Source of the DNA: Onthophagus taurus
Taxonomy: Eukaryota > Arthropoda > Insecta > Coleoptera > Scarabaeidae
Direction: 5' to 3'
NCBI RefSeq assembly: GCF_036711975.1
Contig: NC_091966.1
Location: 23,071,501 to 23,135,500, forward strand
Length of the DNA stretch: 64,000 nt
Positions 1 to 10,726 of the stretch are shown piece after piece. The stretch's first letter is position 1, and each line of letters starts with the position of its first letter. Under the pieces are notes generated by a model, which saw nothing but the letters and a program-made list of their open reading frames with translations, was not told where the DNA came from and made no database searches. Position numbers and translations under genes: made by a program.

Positions 1-129
1 AGCTACACCACTTCTTAAACGAAAGTAATTGCAAAGACATTTTTGAAAACTCTCGTCGGGTATTGAATGGTGAGGAAACCATTCCGGGTTTTCCGAGCAA
101 TAATATTTTTTATGAAAAGAAAAATGGCA

Positions 130-441
130 ACTGTTGTACCATTTTGAAATCTTGACTTTGATATATTTCACAAACACACAGCCACAGACGTAATAATTCC
201 CAAACATTCATTCAACTCTACTGAACATAAACAGGCATCATTTCGTTTTCTTTTCAATAGATTACAAAAAGTACCGTTAAATGATTCCAATTATCTCACA
301 GAACTCCATAAAATTGTAAAAATCGGTTTGAATAATGGATACAACATCAAAGACTTACAGGACATTCATAACATGATACATAAATGTAACATCGTTAAAC
401 TGATATATCCGCACTATAAGAAAAGCGTTATAGTATATTAA
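130..441 (+). pseudogene. Penelope-like reverse transcriptase C-terminal/linker remnant
   Basis: An open frame ending at the stop near 439-441 reads TATDVIIPKHSFN, then TEHKQASF and NNGYNIKDL. This pattern (xxTDxIIPxxSxHPxEHK, later NNGY) is the region after the RT palm in Penelope-like elements. No catalytic RT box is present and the frame has no credible start, so it is a truncated fossil. A fuller Penelope-like element lies on the minus strand at 48.9-51.3 kb. Family assignment is from motif memory and could be another GIY-YIG or LINE-like RT. Confidence 0.5.
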
Positions 442-823
442 AAAACTAGTTTCCTAAGACACGTTTCAAATGCACGAATTCAAGTTGAAAAACGAGTGGC
501 GAATCCACGAGTTTTTTAATGAATGAGTTCTTTAAGTCTTATGAAACGTGTTTTTTATGGTATTTTTTGTAATTCGCGTTTTCACCCTTTTTTTTCTCAA
601 AAATAAAATAAATTTTGACAATGTAGGGAAATAGGTATAAAAATATGAAATAGGGTAGCAGTTGATAACACCGTAACACTTCAAACTAGAAATTTGAATT
701 GACAATTGGAAACTGTCAAAACACATAATGTATTAATGTACATAATTAATGTTCATAATGAACCAATGTCACCAACTTGAACTGGTTCCATAAAATGTTA
801 CTAAAATCTCATTACAGCATCGG
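427..823. repeat. Dispersed repeat A, copy 1
   Basis: About 400 bp that recurs in direct orientation at 9046-9503. It starts at a TAGTATATTAAAAAAC tract, includes an internal short hairpin around the GAATTC at 477-482, and ends at CATTACAGCATCGG. It is not coding. The two copies bracket the LINE and MITE cluster between them. Confidence 0.7.
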
Positions 824-1550
824 GAGGGGATAATAAGGGAGGGGGAAGCCAATGCGTTTTCAAATGTTTACATTTTAATATCTCCTGGACCATTCAACCA
901 GTTTGATTATTTTTGGTCTTGTTTGAAAGAGCATTTCATGCTCTTTTAAAAGATATTTTCAGTAAGACCGTTTGATTTAAAACAAATAAGCTAGAGGGCG
1001 TTATCTGCAGCGATTACATATTTTTGAAAAAAAGTTAAATGGAACGGTACTATTTACTTCATAGATCAATTCGTCTATCTTTATCGGATCAAGTTACCTT
1101 AGCAAACAAATAAGAGAGGACAAAAATGGTATTATCTAGAACCTCCTAGAGCTGACGGATCAATGAAACATCAACAATGATAATAAAACAAAATAAACCA
1201 AAACACTTAGAATTACTTAAATTTTTGGCAAAAATAACTCACAAATGTTCGAAATGCCTTCCATAAACCTCGATGCATCTAGTTTCGACGGAAAAAAAGC
1301 TGTTTAAGTCTCAGCCCTGGACACGTTTCTAATGGCATTTAGTACTTTGTCATATTTTCCCTGGTTATTGTTTTTTCTTGAAAAGTTAGGTCGTTTAGTG
1401 CACTCCATAGATAAAGGGGTGAAAGCAATGTGGGTGTTGCTCGAACCAAGAAGCATATTATGCAAGTTTACACCCGCTTGTTGAAAGATGCTTCATGCAT
1501 CCATAGCATTTGTGGTTTGAATTTTCCAGAATTATATTTAAAAGTCAATG
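824..1550. other. No recognised feature
   Basis: AT-rich sequence with no convincing ORF, RNA gene or inverted repeat that I could identify. The ORF beginning at 1430 has no recognisable domain and runs into a dispersed repeat. Confidence 0.5.
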
Positions 1551-1934
1551 ATAATAGTTCAGTCTGTTATCATAATCGGTATCTGTTAAGGCCTGAGGGA
1601 AAACAATGTGGTGAAGATACATATTATTCTCTTGAGGAATCTTGTGGACAATTGTTTTCGGGGTGCCCATATTATGTGAGATTGCATTGCTCACCAATGT
1701 GATTTACGAATTTCATGGAGATGTCTGAATGGGCTACACGTTGCTAGTTTCCCGTAATCCCGAAACCAATCTTAAAAACTCTTCTAGAGAAAAGTGTCTT
1801 TTTTGTCGATTGCATTGCACATTTTTGCCATACAGTTGCATCATATTCGAAACATTGAAAATAAATGATCGTACGCTCTATCATACGCTTCTGCGTTTGT
1901 ACATGACATGTTTACAGTTGCCATGGTTATGTGA
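1551..1934. repeat. Dispersed repeat B, copy 1
   Basis: Roughly 385 bp that reappears in the same orientation at 52085-52470 with many substitutions and small indels. Shared landmarks are AATCGGTATCTGTTA, CCAATGTGATTTACGAAT, GAATGGGCTACACGTTG and TTACAGTTGCCATGG. Short ORFs inside it are not conserved between copies, so it is treated as an unnamed interspersed repeat rather than a gene. Confidence 0.7.
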
Positions 1935-3060
1935 GTAGTGTAAGAATGCTGGTTCTAGACCGGAAGTTAATCCTGCCAACCCTGCGGTGACGGCACGTCT
2001 CAATGTATTAAGTGTACGGAGCGGTGCCAACCGAAGTTTGGGGGAAAATAAATTAGGTTGGTATTAAAAGTAACTAGAGATCTAGGGATTTTTTATAAAA
2101 AAATAAACAGAGAAATTTAAATAATATGGCGCCACCTAGATTGAGTGGTGCAAGTAAGAGTGAGTGATAACTTGTGATAAGTGAACTGTAAATTAGCGTA
2201 ACTTGACCGAAAAATTAAATGGTGGTGGGGATATAGGATTAAAAATGAAAAAAAATCATTACATTTCAAATTAACAATAAATTATATTAGTTTGGAGTGT
2301 AAATTCGAAATGAATAAATTTCGCACCATGCGCTAGAGATAATGTAAACCGCAAAAAAAATGTGGTTAGACGCAATAACTCTCTAGATAAACAAATTTCC
2401 AATAACAACTGTTGATAAAATAAAAATAAATAAAATTATTAAAAAGAAAATTCGAGAAACAATAGAAATTACTCACAGTATAAAAAATAAACTGATCGTT
2501 TTTGTTTTCGCTTAATTTTTAGCACACATTTCTTTCTGTTCGAATAAAACGAAAAACCGTTTTTCGGACGCAATATTGACACCACCGATTTTCATCTTCA
2601 ATAACATTTTGCAAGTATGCCACTTCAAAATCCTCATGATCCATTTTACGAACTCGCGTATCGTGTATGAATTTAAAACCAACATTTCGTAAAGACATTA
2701 CTCTCTGGAGTTGTATAATAGAGGGTTATAATGCAATGCGGTTGGCGTCTGAATGGACTATATGCAATATCATATCTAAAAATTGTACAGTTTCATGAAA
2801 TATATATAAATTTAAAATTAATTTTTAAATGTTCGTACCTGTAGTCCTCAAAGTTTTCAAAGAAATCGCATTGTAGATCGTGGGGAAATGGGAAATTAAA
2901 TGTGAATGGTTCGATACACATAATTAGGCTATTTATGTCGTGATTATGTGTTCCCAACACATCCCAATGGTTGGTAAACCATGTCCTCCACAATCTCAAT
3001 ATGATTTGGATCGGCAACATCCCAAGCTCAAATACATGAACCCTTTTCGCGCCTTTTGGT
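1935..3060. other. No recognised feature
   Basis: No supported gene or repeat pair. A short minus-strand ORF at 2793-3020 has no family I recognise and no paralogue elsewhere in the window. Confidence 0.45.
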
Positions 3061-3411
3061 TATCCTGCATTATACACGGTGATGAAACTGACATGGGGTG
3101 GGGGATCTCAGCGGTTGTGCCTGTGTGTGTGTCCGCACAAAATATGGCATAATTATGAAGCGGAATTGAAAAATACATGTTTTTCTTAATGTTTAATTTT
3201 TAAATCAGCGGCGGCTCGCGGGGCTTTCTAAAGTGGAGGATAAATTAAATATTAAAAAAAAAATTTCACGTACTATAACTATAAAGTATATTAAATTAAA
3301 GTTAAGAAAGAGTACTTCAAAATGATAAATACCTCCTCTGACGAGTTGCCACTAGAAAACAATTGTTTTTTATTGTTTAAAAATTAAAAAATTTTTTTTG
3401 CGTGTCATATA

Positions 3412-3881
3412 CCGGTGTCCCTCAAAAGTGGCTCACCCCCATATTTTTCTTTATTATTGACTAAAGCATAGCAATGATCACTGCTCGAGAAATAGCAAAT
3501 CAAGAGGGACATAACGTAGTTTATACTATTAACCTAGCTACTATGCGTCAAAAGTTGTAATACATTTTCCGAAGGTACTAAAACGTTAAAAAATAACGAA
3601 AATAATTTTTTTTTTCAAAAATTATAAGCGATCATGAAAATTTTTTCAAGTAAAAGTTATGTGAAATTATACTGTCTACTCAATTGAAGAAAAAAAAATT
3701 ATAGATTTAAAAAAATAGCGAAATTAGTACTCACATCCGGTGTAACCGGAAGTACAAAAAGAATGATTTCATGTCGTAATAATCCGTTTTAACGACCTAA
3801 CTATGCATTCCAAATGGTTTTCTGATATCACTAATAATTAAAAAAAAATATGGGAGTGAGCCACTTTTGAGGGACACCCGG
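3412..3881. mobile_element. TA-flanked MITE (mariner-type termini)
   Basis: A 470-bp element with termini CCGGTGTCCCTCAAAAGTGG and the inverse ending GAGGGACACCCGG. It is flanked by TA on both sides (3410-3411 and 3882-3883), the target duplication of Tc1/mariner elements. The terminal repeats extend into a shared CACCCCCATATTTTT-like tract. No coding capacity. Confidence 0.8.
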
Positions 3882-3954
3882 TATATCTGCATTACACTAT
3901 AGTCTTTTTACTATAGTTTAAAAAGGGAACTTAAAAAAAATAAAAAAAGGAACT

Positions 3955-4293
3955 CGGTACATTTGTCGAGAGCCACAAATAATTATTCAAAGAGCCGCAT
4001 GCGGCTCGTCGAACTGCATTTGCCCAAGGTTTATATATAAAAGGTTGTCTAGGTTCGTACGCAACCATACTGCGCATTACGTCACATGTGGAAAATAATA
4101 CCGCCAAGCAATTCAAATTAAACAAATGCATGGAGCACCACATGGCCATGAGGTTGCGTGCGCAATCCGTGATCGCTTACGTCACGAAACACTCCTGCTC
4201 TTGCCCCTCGCCCACAAACTAAAATCAAAGTATTGCAGCATAGGAACTTAGACAACCTTTAATATATAAACCTTGGCATTTGCCCACCGTTGT
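3955..4293. mobile_element. hAT-like 3' terminal fragment, split
   Basis: The palindrome GAGCCGCATGCGGCTC (3992-4007) followed by a TTTGCCCACC end is a pattern I associate with hAT element termini. The sequence is interrupted by the 251-bp MITE at 4025. No transposase is visible. Tentative, from motif memory only. Confidence 0.35.
4025..4275. mobile_element. MITE with 9-bp target duplication (Mutator-type)
   Basis: A 251-bp element whose 32-bp terminal inverted repeats start CAAGGTTTATATAT and differ at only two positions between ends. It is flanked by a perfect 9-bp direct repeat GCATTTGCC (4016-4024 and 4276-4284). A 9-bp duplication is typical of Mutator-like elements. Non-coding and probably young, given the matched ends. 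Confidence 0.75.
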
Positions 4294-4443
4294 TATACAC
4301 AAATCTTGTTTTTAGTAAAAACCTACTTAGTAAACCTCTAGTGGGCAATAGTTGTATTAAACGTATGTTTTGCACACACACACAGACACAACTGTTGGGT
4401 ACCCCCACCTTATTTCAGTTTCATCACCGTATAATACAGTTTT

Positions 4444-4630
4444 ACCAGTAACTTTTTTTAGTAATTAATACGCAAATTTTTAGTTCTTTTTTTGGTAATA
4501 TATTTTTTTTAATACTTTTTTTTAGTAATTGGTTGTTTTTCTTTAGTAGTTATTATTTTTTTTCATTACTTATTAATTTTTTTAATAGTTATCAATTTAT
4601 TTTTTAGTAAATAATAGCTTTTTTTAAAAT
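4444..4630. repeat. Degenerate T-rich tandem array
   Basis: Irregular 15-25 base units of the form TTTTTTAGTAATTA repeat about eight times with drift in spacing and sequence. It resembles an eroded minisatellite and has no coding potential. Confidence 0.55.
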
Positions 4631-4640
4631 TTAATAGATC

Positions 4641-5229
4641 TAAATTCTTTACTAAAATATACGGGACTTGGCCACTCTGTTAAAATCATGTTACAATTCC
4701 GTTAATCCGGTTTTGAATTTCATCTTATTCTGTGGTATAATGCAGTTTTACCTCTTCAGGTAAAGTGCCATTTCCGGTTGGTAGATTTGGTCTAAAAGTT
4801 GTTTACGAGCTTTCGATTTTGGTTTAATAGCTATATACCAAATGTCATTACGGCAACTGATTGCGTTTTTAAGTTATCGTGTTTACACAATACATATACA
4901 TACATACGTACGTACATGCTGAAAATGGTTAATATGGACTCAGGGGACCTCAAAATGTATATCCATCAAAATGTCGAGGTCGAATTTTTGCACGATTACA
5001 ATACTTTGTCTCATATACAGGCGACTAGCCGGCGCAGCGTCGACGCGAGTCGGTTATTTCAAGTTAGTGCAGCTCATAGTGTTTATAATTCTCATTCTCC
5101 CAGATCCCATAGAACAATTGTGTGGTTTACTTACCTTACTTCACACAATTTCAAATGCTTGCGATAGTACTGTGCTATTACGGTGCAACAAAGCATAAAG
5201 TTTGGTTGGTTTGTGTATTAATTATACCT
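4641..5229. other. No recognised feature
   Basis: Two overlapping short ORFs occur here (4799-5198) but neither shows a known domain. A short CATA/CGTA microsatellite lies near 4886-4916. This may be the 5' flank of the LINE that follows. Confidence 0.4.
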
Positions 5230-5284
5230 TTTCCCAGACGATGAAGCTAGTGTTCCTCTCACCAAAGAGACGGTGTTAACCTGA

Positions 5285-5545
5285 TTGGAGGTGATGAACA
5301 ACTCACTCCAAACATCCGAATGGACGGTTCTGAATACCACCAGATCCAGACCGGGGCAAACGTGGACCTTCGCGGTTGACGAAGTGTCTTGCAAAACCCG
5401 GCCGAGGTGCGATTTCTGTACGTGCCGGGGTGTTCAGTCGGGGGCGTCGTGCAGGTGCTGCACCACGGGAGAGTGGAGGAAGCGGAAAATCCTCCACTCC
5501 TGCCCGAAGCTCGAGAGGGTGCGCTGGAGTGAGAGGGGCCGGTGA
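5285..5545 (+). pseudogene. LINE ORF1-like Cys-rich remnant
   Basis: An 86-codon frame containing the cysteine cluster CDFCTCRG then CRCCTTGEW, directly upstream of the endonuclease frame. Its position fits the nucleic-acid-binding ORF1 or gag part of the LINE, but the remnant is too short to classify. It is GC-rich, unlike the neighbouring DNA. Confidence 0.35.
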
Positions 5546-5599
5546 GACGGCTGCTCCATCCCAAGCGAGAAGTAAGTAGGGGAAACTGTACTCAGCACA

Positions 5600-8500
5600 G
5601 TGGATAAATCTATTAACTGTTTACAGGCAAAGCTGCAGCACGCTAGGGCGGCTACGGCTGTCCTTAGCAGAACCTGGATGAGTGAGCGAATTGATATTGC
5701 CCTCATCCAGGAACCATGGCTCGCCAATACCGGGCGCATCAGCGGACTCGGTAATTTATCCGGTAAGTTACTTTGCTCAGGGGATAGACCCAGAGCCTGC
5801 TTACTTATCAGGAACAACATTAATGCTTTCTTAATCTCAGAGCATAGCGACCGCGATTGTGTGGCTGCAGTTCTGAGAATCCAAGGTGAGAAGGGCTGGA
5901 CAGAAATTGTCCCCGGTCGCTGTGCGAGACATAATGGCCTACAGCCGGAGGAATAACCTACAAGTTGTTGTTGGATGTGACGCCAATGCCCACCACACAA
6001 ATGAAAGAGGTGAGTTGCTTTTTGACTACCTATTAGGGGAGGGGCTTACTGTTAATAATGTAGGCGCCAAACCAACCTTTGTTACCAGAAATAGAGCAAA
6101 GGTACTTGACATTACGTTCAGCTCAATTATATTAAACTCCAAGATAATCTCCTGGAGGGTATCCTCTGAACCGTCGTGTCATAGACATATTCAATTTAAA
6201 ATTGACCTAGGGATGAAATCGGACTGTACGTACCGTAATCCCCGTAGCACTAATTGGGATCTGTTTACGAGTTGCCTTGTTTATGAGTTGCCATATAACC
6301 TAACTAGTGTCATCGCAACCGTTGGAACTGTGATCAGGTTGAAATAACCACGGAGCAGATCTCTGTGGCAATTCGCTCTGCCTATCACAGTAGCAGTCCA
6401 CTGAAGGTGAAAAGTAATAATTGGGGCACACCCTGGTGGAATTAATCTCAGCGCCGAAAGACAAGAGGTCAGGAGGCTCTTTAACCGGGCCAAGACATTA
6501 GGTGAATGGGAGAAATATAAGTAAGGCAAAAAGAGAGTCTTGGAGGAGGTTCTGTGAGCGAGTGAAAGACACACCCAGCAGTGCAAGAATTCACAAGATT
6601 CTCGTTAGAGATCCGGCACTACCCCTGGGCTCACTTAAGCGGCCTGACGGTAGTTTTACGGACTCTAACAGAGCCTCGTTAGGGCTTCTCATGCAAACTC
6701 ACTTCCCAGGAAGCTTGATGATGAGGGCTGATAATTCCACAGCGGGCTATTCCTGCAAGGCAAAGCGCCCCTCAAATACGGAATGGAGTGTGGCTAGAAA
6801 AATCGTCACTTGCACATCCGTGGATCAGGCGATTCAAACGTTTAAGCCGCTCAAATCGCCTGGAGAAGACAATATCTTTCCTGCTTTGTTACAGCAAGGA
6901 AGATCATTGTTGTTGCCAATTTTGGTAAAAATTTTCAGAGCGAGTGTCGCCAAGGGTATCTTATATACCCAAAGCGGGCCGTTCGGTCCCTACTCCTAAT
7001 GTCTTTCAACCCATCAGCCTAATGTCATTACTGCTGAAAACCCTTGAAAAAGTTCTGGAACGGTATATCCGTATGGTGCCATTGGTATCTGGTCCACTGA
7101 GTCGCCACCAGTATGCTTATCAAGCGGGAAAATCAGCAGAATTAGATGGTAGAGTATCCAGGACGCTGCAGGATAAAGAAATCTTGGTTTGTGCATTTCT
7201 GGATATAGGAGCGTTCAACAACGCAATACCACAATCTCTTGAAAGAGCTGCTCTTGACAGGGGAGTGGAAGCAACTATAGCGGGTTGAATCCGCAATATG
7301 CTTGATAGTAGAATAGTTTCTACTTCACTCCACGGTGATACGATACGCTTCAGATCGCCGGGGGGTGGCTGCCCGCAGGGAGAGGTGTTATCGCCCCTGC
7401 TTTGGTCCCTCCTGGTTGACGATCTGATTCCGATAGTCGAAGCCGTTGGTGTAGAAATGTTATGCTGATGACATTGTCGTAATGGTCAAAGGAACCTGTT
7501 TGTCGAGGATATCTAAAGTCCTCTAGGTGACCCTAGATACCATTTGCGCTTGGTGTAAGGGAGAGAACCTCTCACTAAACCCGCAAAAGACGATTGTTGT
7601 GCCCTTCACCAGGAAACGAAAGTTGGATGGACTAATCCGCCCAACTATCCAAGGAGAAGAAATTCCTTTCTCAAAGGAAGTATAATATCTAGGAGTAATC
7701 CTAGACAAAACCCTGTCATGGAATGGACATTTGCAGGGAGTTTTGCACAAAGCTAGACTATCCTTGTGGACTTGTCGCAGTCTTTGTGGAAAAAATTGGG
7801 GTCTTACCCCTGAAAGACTGTACTGGCTCTATGTGACTGTGGTTAGACCTATGATCACATACGGAGCAGCAGCCTGGTATAGGAAACTCCGACAGACTTC
7901 AGTTATCAGTAAACTTTCACGAATTCAACGAATAGCTGGATTGGCAATCTCTGGTGCGATAAGCACAACGCCAACTCTAGCAATGGAGGTTCTGCTTGGC
8001 CTATCTCCTCTACATTTGCATATAGAGAAAGTGGCTAGAACAACCAATTTCTAGCCACTCACGATTTAAGCAATATGCTCAAAACTGTCCCCGACATGTA
8101 AGCACTGATACTGTGCTATCAATGCCGTCAGATTTGGCGGCATCATTTGGAGTACACTGCCAGACACCTCGAATTAAGCAAGCTTACAGCCTGGGTACGT
8201 ACTGTACTGTATTCCAGGCGGAAGAATTTGCTATTGACATGGGTGCTAAAATCCTTCTTGAAAGAGGGGTGAAGAACATGACAGTACGAATTTTCTCAGA
8301 CAAGCAAGCCGCTCTCCAGGCGCTGCAAACCGTGAAAACGGTGTCGGCTCTGGTTAATGATTGTAAGAGAACATTAAACACACTGAGTTGTGATAACAGA
8401 GTTTCTCTGATCTGGGTCCAGGGTCACTTTGAGGTTGCTGGCAATGAAGTGGCAGATAAGCTAGCACAAGATGGCAGCGCTGAAGCGTTTGTGGCGCCGG

Positions 8501-8906
8501 AACCAGCAGTTGGTGTATCATTTGCGATGGCCAAATATAGAATTGGACTGTTGGCTGAAGACTTCGCCTACTGTGGACCAGTTCTCCTGGAATGAGATAT
8601 GCTAAGGTGTTTATTAACATCGCCACTGTCAAACCCGGGAATATTTTAGGACTTGCCCGTAGTAGCATAAAATTTCTAATGGGTGTTTTTACTGGGCACT
8701 GCCGATTAAAAGCACATCTCAACTTATTGGGTTTAGCCGACGATGTTGAATGCCGACTATGTGCGGAGGAAACAGAGACGGTTGAGCATGTTTTATGGCA
8801 CTGCCCTGCCGTTAACCGTATCAGATTCTCGATTTTTGGGTCGCAGTTTATCTCCTCAAAAGATCTCAAAAGATCTAATACTGAGCAAGGTATTAATGTT
8901 CGTTAA
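5600..8906 (+). pseudogene. LINE ORF2 (endonuclease, RT, RNase H, zinc finger), broken
   Basis: The endonuclease is seen as DIALIQEPWL (about 5690-5720) and VVVGCDANAHH, then PTFVTRNRAKVLDITF. RT pieces include LKSPGEDNI, the LSRHQYAYQAGKSAE segment, GCPQGEVLSPLLWSLL (7368-7415) and a CYADDIV catalytic box near 7460 in a shifted frame. RNase H occupies 8113-8595, with SDKQAALQAL and VQGHFEVAGNEVADKLA. The last frame (8592-8906) carries CRLCAEETETVEHVLWHC, a typical C-terminal finger. At least five frame changes or stops interrupt it. Confidence 0.8.
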
Positions 8907-9045
8907 GAGCAGTGGACTGCACGGTGAACTTTGATAACGATATCTATTGGGGTACAATAGATCCTTAGGGTCGCGGTGCAAGGTTGGTTGGTTCGCCTAC
9001 CCGATATGTATTCTATGTAATGTAATGTAATGTACTGGAAGTACA

Positions 9046-9503
9046 TAATAGTATATTAAAAAACAAGTTTCGTAAGACACGCTTGAAATGCACGAATTCA
9101 AGTTGAAAAACGACTGGCGAAGCCACGAGTTTTTTAATGAATGAGTGCTTTAAGTCTTATGAAACGTGTTTTTTATGCTATTTTTTGTAATTCGCATTTT
9201 TATCCTTTTTTTTAACAAAAATAAAATAAATTTTGACAATGTAGGGTAATAGGTATGCAGCAGTTGGTAATACCGTAACACTTGAAAATAGAAATTTGAA
9301 TTGACAATTAAAAACTGTCAAAACACAAAATGTATTCACTTCAATGTCCTCATCATTGTGGACCTTGTATTCGATGCTAAGAACGTGTTTAAACATCCAT
9401 AGACAAAAATTGTCACATTGACAACTTGAAAAATTAATGACCCAATGTCACCAAATTGAACTGGTTCCATAAAATGTTACTAAAATCTCATTACAGCATC
9501 GGA
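9046..9503. repeat. Dispersed repeat A, copy 2
   Basis: Direct repeat of 427-823. It is longer because of about 100 extra bases near 9340-9440. Its junction with the TGTAA-tailed LINE is immediate, so the LINE may have inserted into or beside this repeat. Confidence 0.7.
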
Positions 9504-9600
9504 TGCTGTAAGGAGTCTCATTACAGCACCCGTTTGAGTACTGTTTAAGCTATTTAGAGTACATTTATTTACTCTAAATAACTAAAATAATTGGAGTACT

Positions 9601-10439
9601 GGGCCGATCTTACAAGTAGTTCTAGTTTTACACTAGCACTGTTACCATGTAGAACTAACACTATACCTAGAACTAGAATCATTTGGGTTTAGCCGCACAT
9701 CTCTAAAGATGGCTAAACCCGAATGATTCTAGTTTTAGGTATAGTGTTAGTTCTGATGATAGTACTAATGTAAAACTAGAACTAACACTAGACCCAGAAT
9801 TAGAAAGTTTCGTGTTTAGCCGTGCGTCTTCAGACGCACGAATGTTTCTACTTCTAGGTCTAGTGTTAGTTCTAGTTTTATAGTTATTCAGCGCTAGGTT
9901 GTTGTATATTTATGGAACTAAATGTAGAACTAATACTAGAACTAGAACCATTAGAGTTTAGACGTCTTAAGAGACATATGGCTAAAACCGAATGTTTCTA
10001 GTTCTAAGTGTAGTGTTAGTTCTAATATTAATTACTCATGCCTGCGATCAAAAACCTTTTTTGAAACTGAAAGGCGATCTTTATTGATTTTTGGGTGCTG
10101 AATCCGGAAAAAATAATGAAAAATTTACATCACCCTTAGTTTTTTTCGCAAATTTAAATTATTTTCGGATATCTCCCAAATTTTAAGTTGAAAATCAGCA
10201 TTACGCATTATTCATACAATAATTATTACGTCTGATTGATTATAATCAATGTCAAACAATCTCTGACCTATTCCTAGTATAAGCTATTCGCGTTGAATTG
10301 CACGGTATAGCTATCCTGCGCCATACACCGTTACTTATGCTATACGCCGGTATTGTAAGACGTTTAGTCTAGTGTTTATACCAACATTTAGTTATTCTTG
10401 GTATACGGAGCGGTATAAACTGTTTTGTAAGATCGGCCC
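9601..10439. mobile_element. Foldback element with GGGCCGATCTTAC termini
   Basis: The unit opens with GGGCCGATCTTACAA and closes with its reverse complement TTGTAAGATCGGCCC. About 200 bp of its right end (10238-10439) recur inverted at 62004-62205, so this is a real repeat family with a defined end. The left part holds three consecutive long hairpins. I found no clear target duplication and no transposase, so the superfamily is unknown. Confidence 0.65.
9651..10023. repeat. Three consecutive long hairpins
   Basis: Hairpins at 9651-9754, 9772-9880 and 9926-10023. Each has outer arms built from AGAACTAACACTAGA-like sequence and an inner TTTAGCC core. The second has the perfect apex CGTGCGTCT-TC-AGACGCACG. 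The first has near-perfect 44-base arms. The three are diverged copies of one module inside the foldback element. Confidence 0.75.
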
Positions 10440-10706
10440 TAAAACGAGTAATTACTTTGTGTAATTACTTGTATTACAAGTACTTTTTAAAAACACTTGT
10501 TACTTATTACTTGGCGTAAAAATAATTTATAGCGCTATTTGTACTGGTTACTGGGAGCACTTTTCCTTTGTACTTGTAACAGCTGTGTTCGAAATTAATT
10601 TTACATGTTCACACATATAAAACCGCTACCTCTAATACATCTAGTTTCATAAATGTATTCAATTTTACTCCTATATAAAACACTATCTTGTTTTCAGGTT
10701 GTACAA

Positions 10707-10712
10707 TTTATT
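10707..10712 (-). promoter_or_regulatory. Poly(A) signal of the prune-like gene
   Basis: AATAAA on the minus strand (TTTATT on the plus), 14 bases beyond the stop codon. This implies a very short 3' UTR. Confidence 0.5.
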
Positions 10713-10726
10713 AACAAAAAACAAAT

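Larger units (their letters stand above)
3064..4440. mobile_element. Inverted-repeat element with two nested insertions
   Basis: The stretch 3064-3150 (GGTGATGAAACTGAC, then a GTGTGTGTGT run) is repeated as its reverse complement at about 4363-4440 with roughly 80% identity. The pair brackets a TA-target MITE (3412-3881) and a 9-bp-target MITE (4025-4275), so this looks like an old foldback unit that received later insertions. Exact ends were not resolved. Confidence 0.5.
5230..9035 (+). mobile_element. Non-LTR retrotransposon with RNase H (LOA/R1-group-like), decayed
   Basis: A roughly 3.8-kb LINE with, in order, a Cys-rich ORF1 relic, an APE endonuclease, a reverse transcriptase, an RNase H and a CCHC-type gag-like finger. 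It ends in a short TGTAA tandem tail at about 9017-9034, as expected for a LINE 3' end. GC content is clearly higher than in the flanks. Many frameshifts and stops make it inactive. An RNase H after the RT and the GCPQG-VLSPLLW box favour the LOA/R1 group; the exact clade was not settled. Confidence 0.8.

Noticed and set aside
1430-1938. Two adjacent plus-strand ORFs (90 and 69 codons) as possible small secreted-protein genes
   Set aside because: The sequence is a dispersed repeat whose second copy at 52 kb does not keep the frames.
9651-10023. CRISPR-like array of repeated AGAACTAACACTAG motifs
   Set aside because: Repeats are arms of hairpins with irregular spacing, inside a transposon of a eukaryotic genome; no cas genes.
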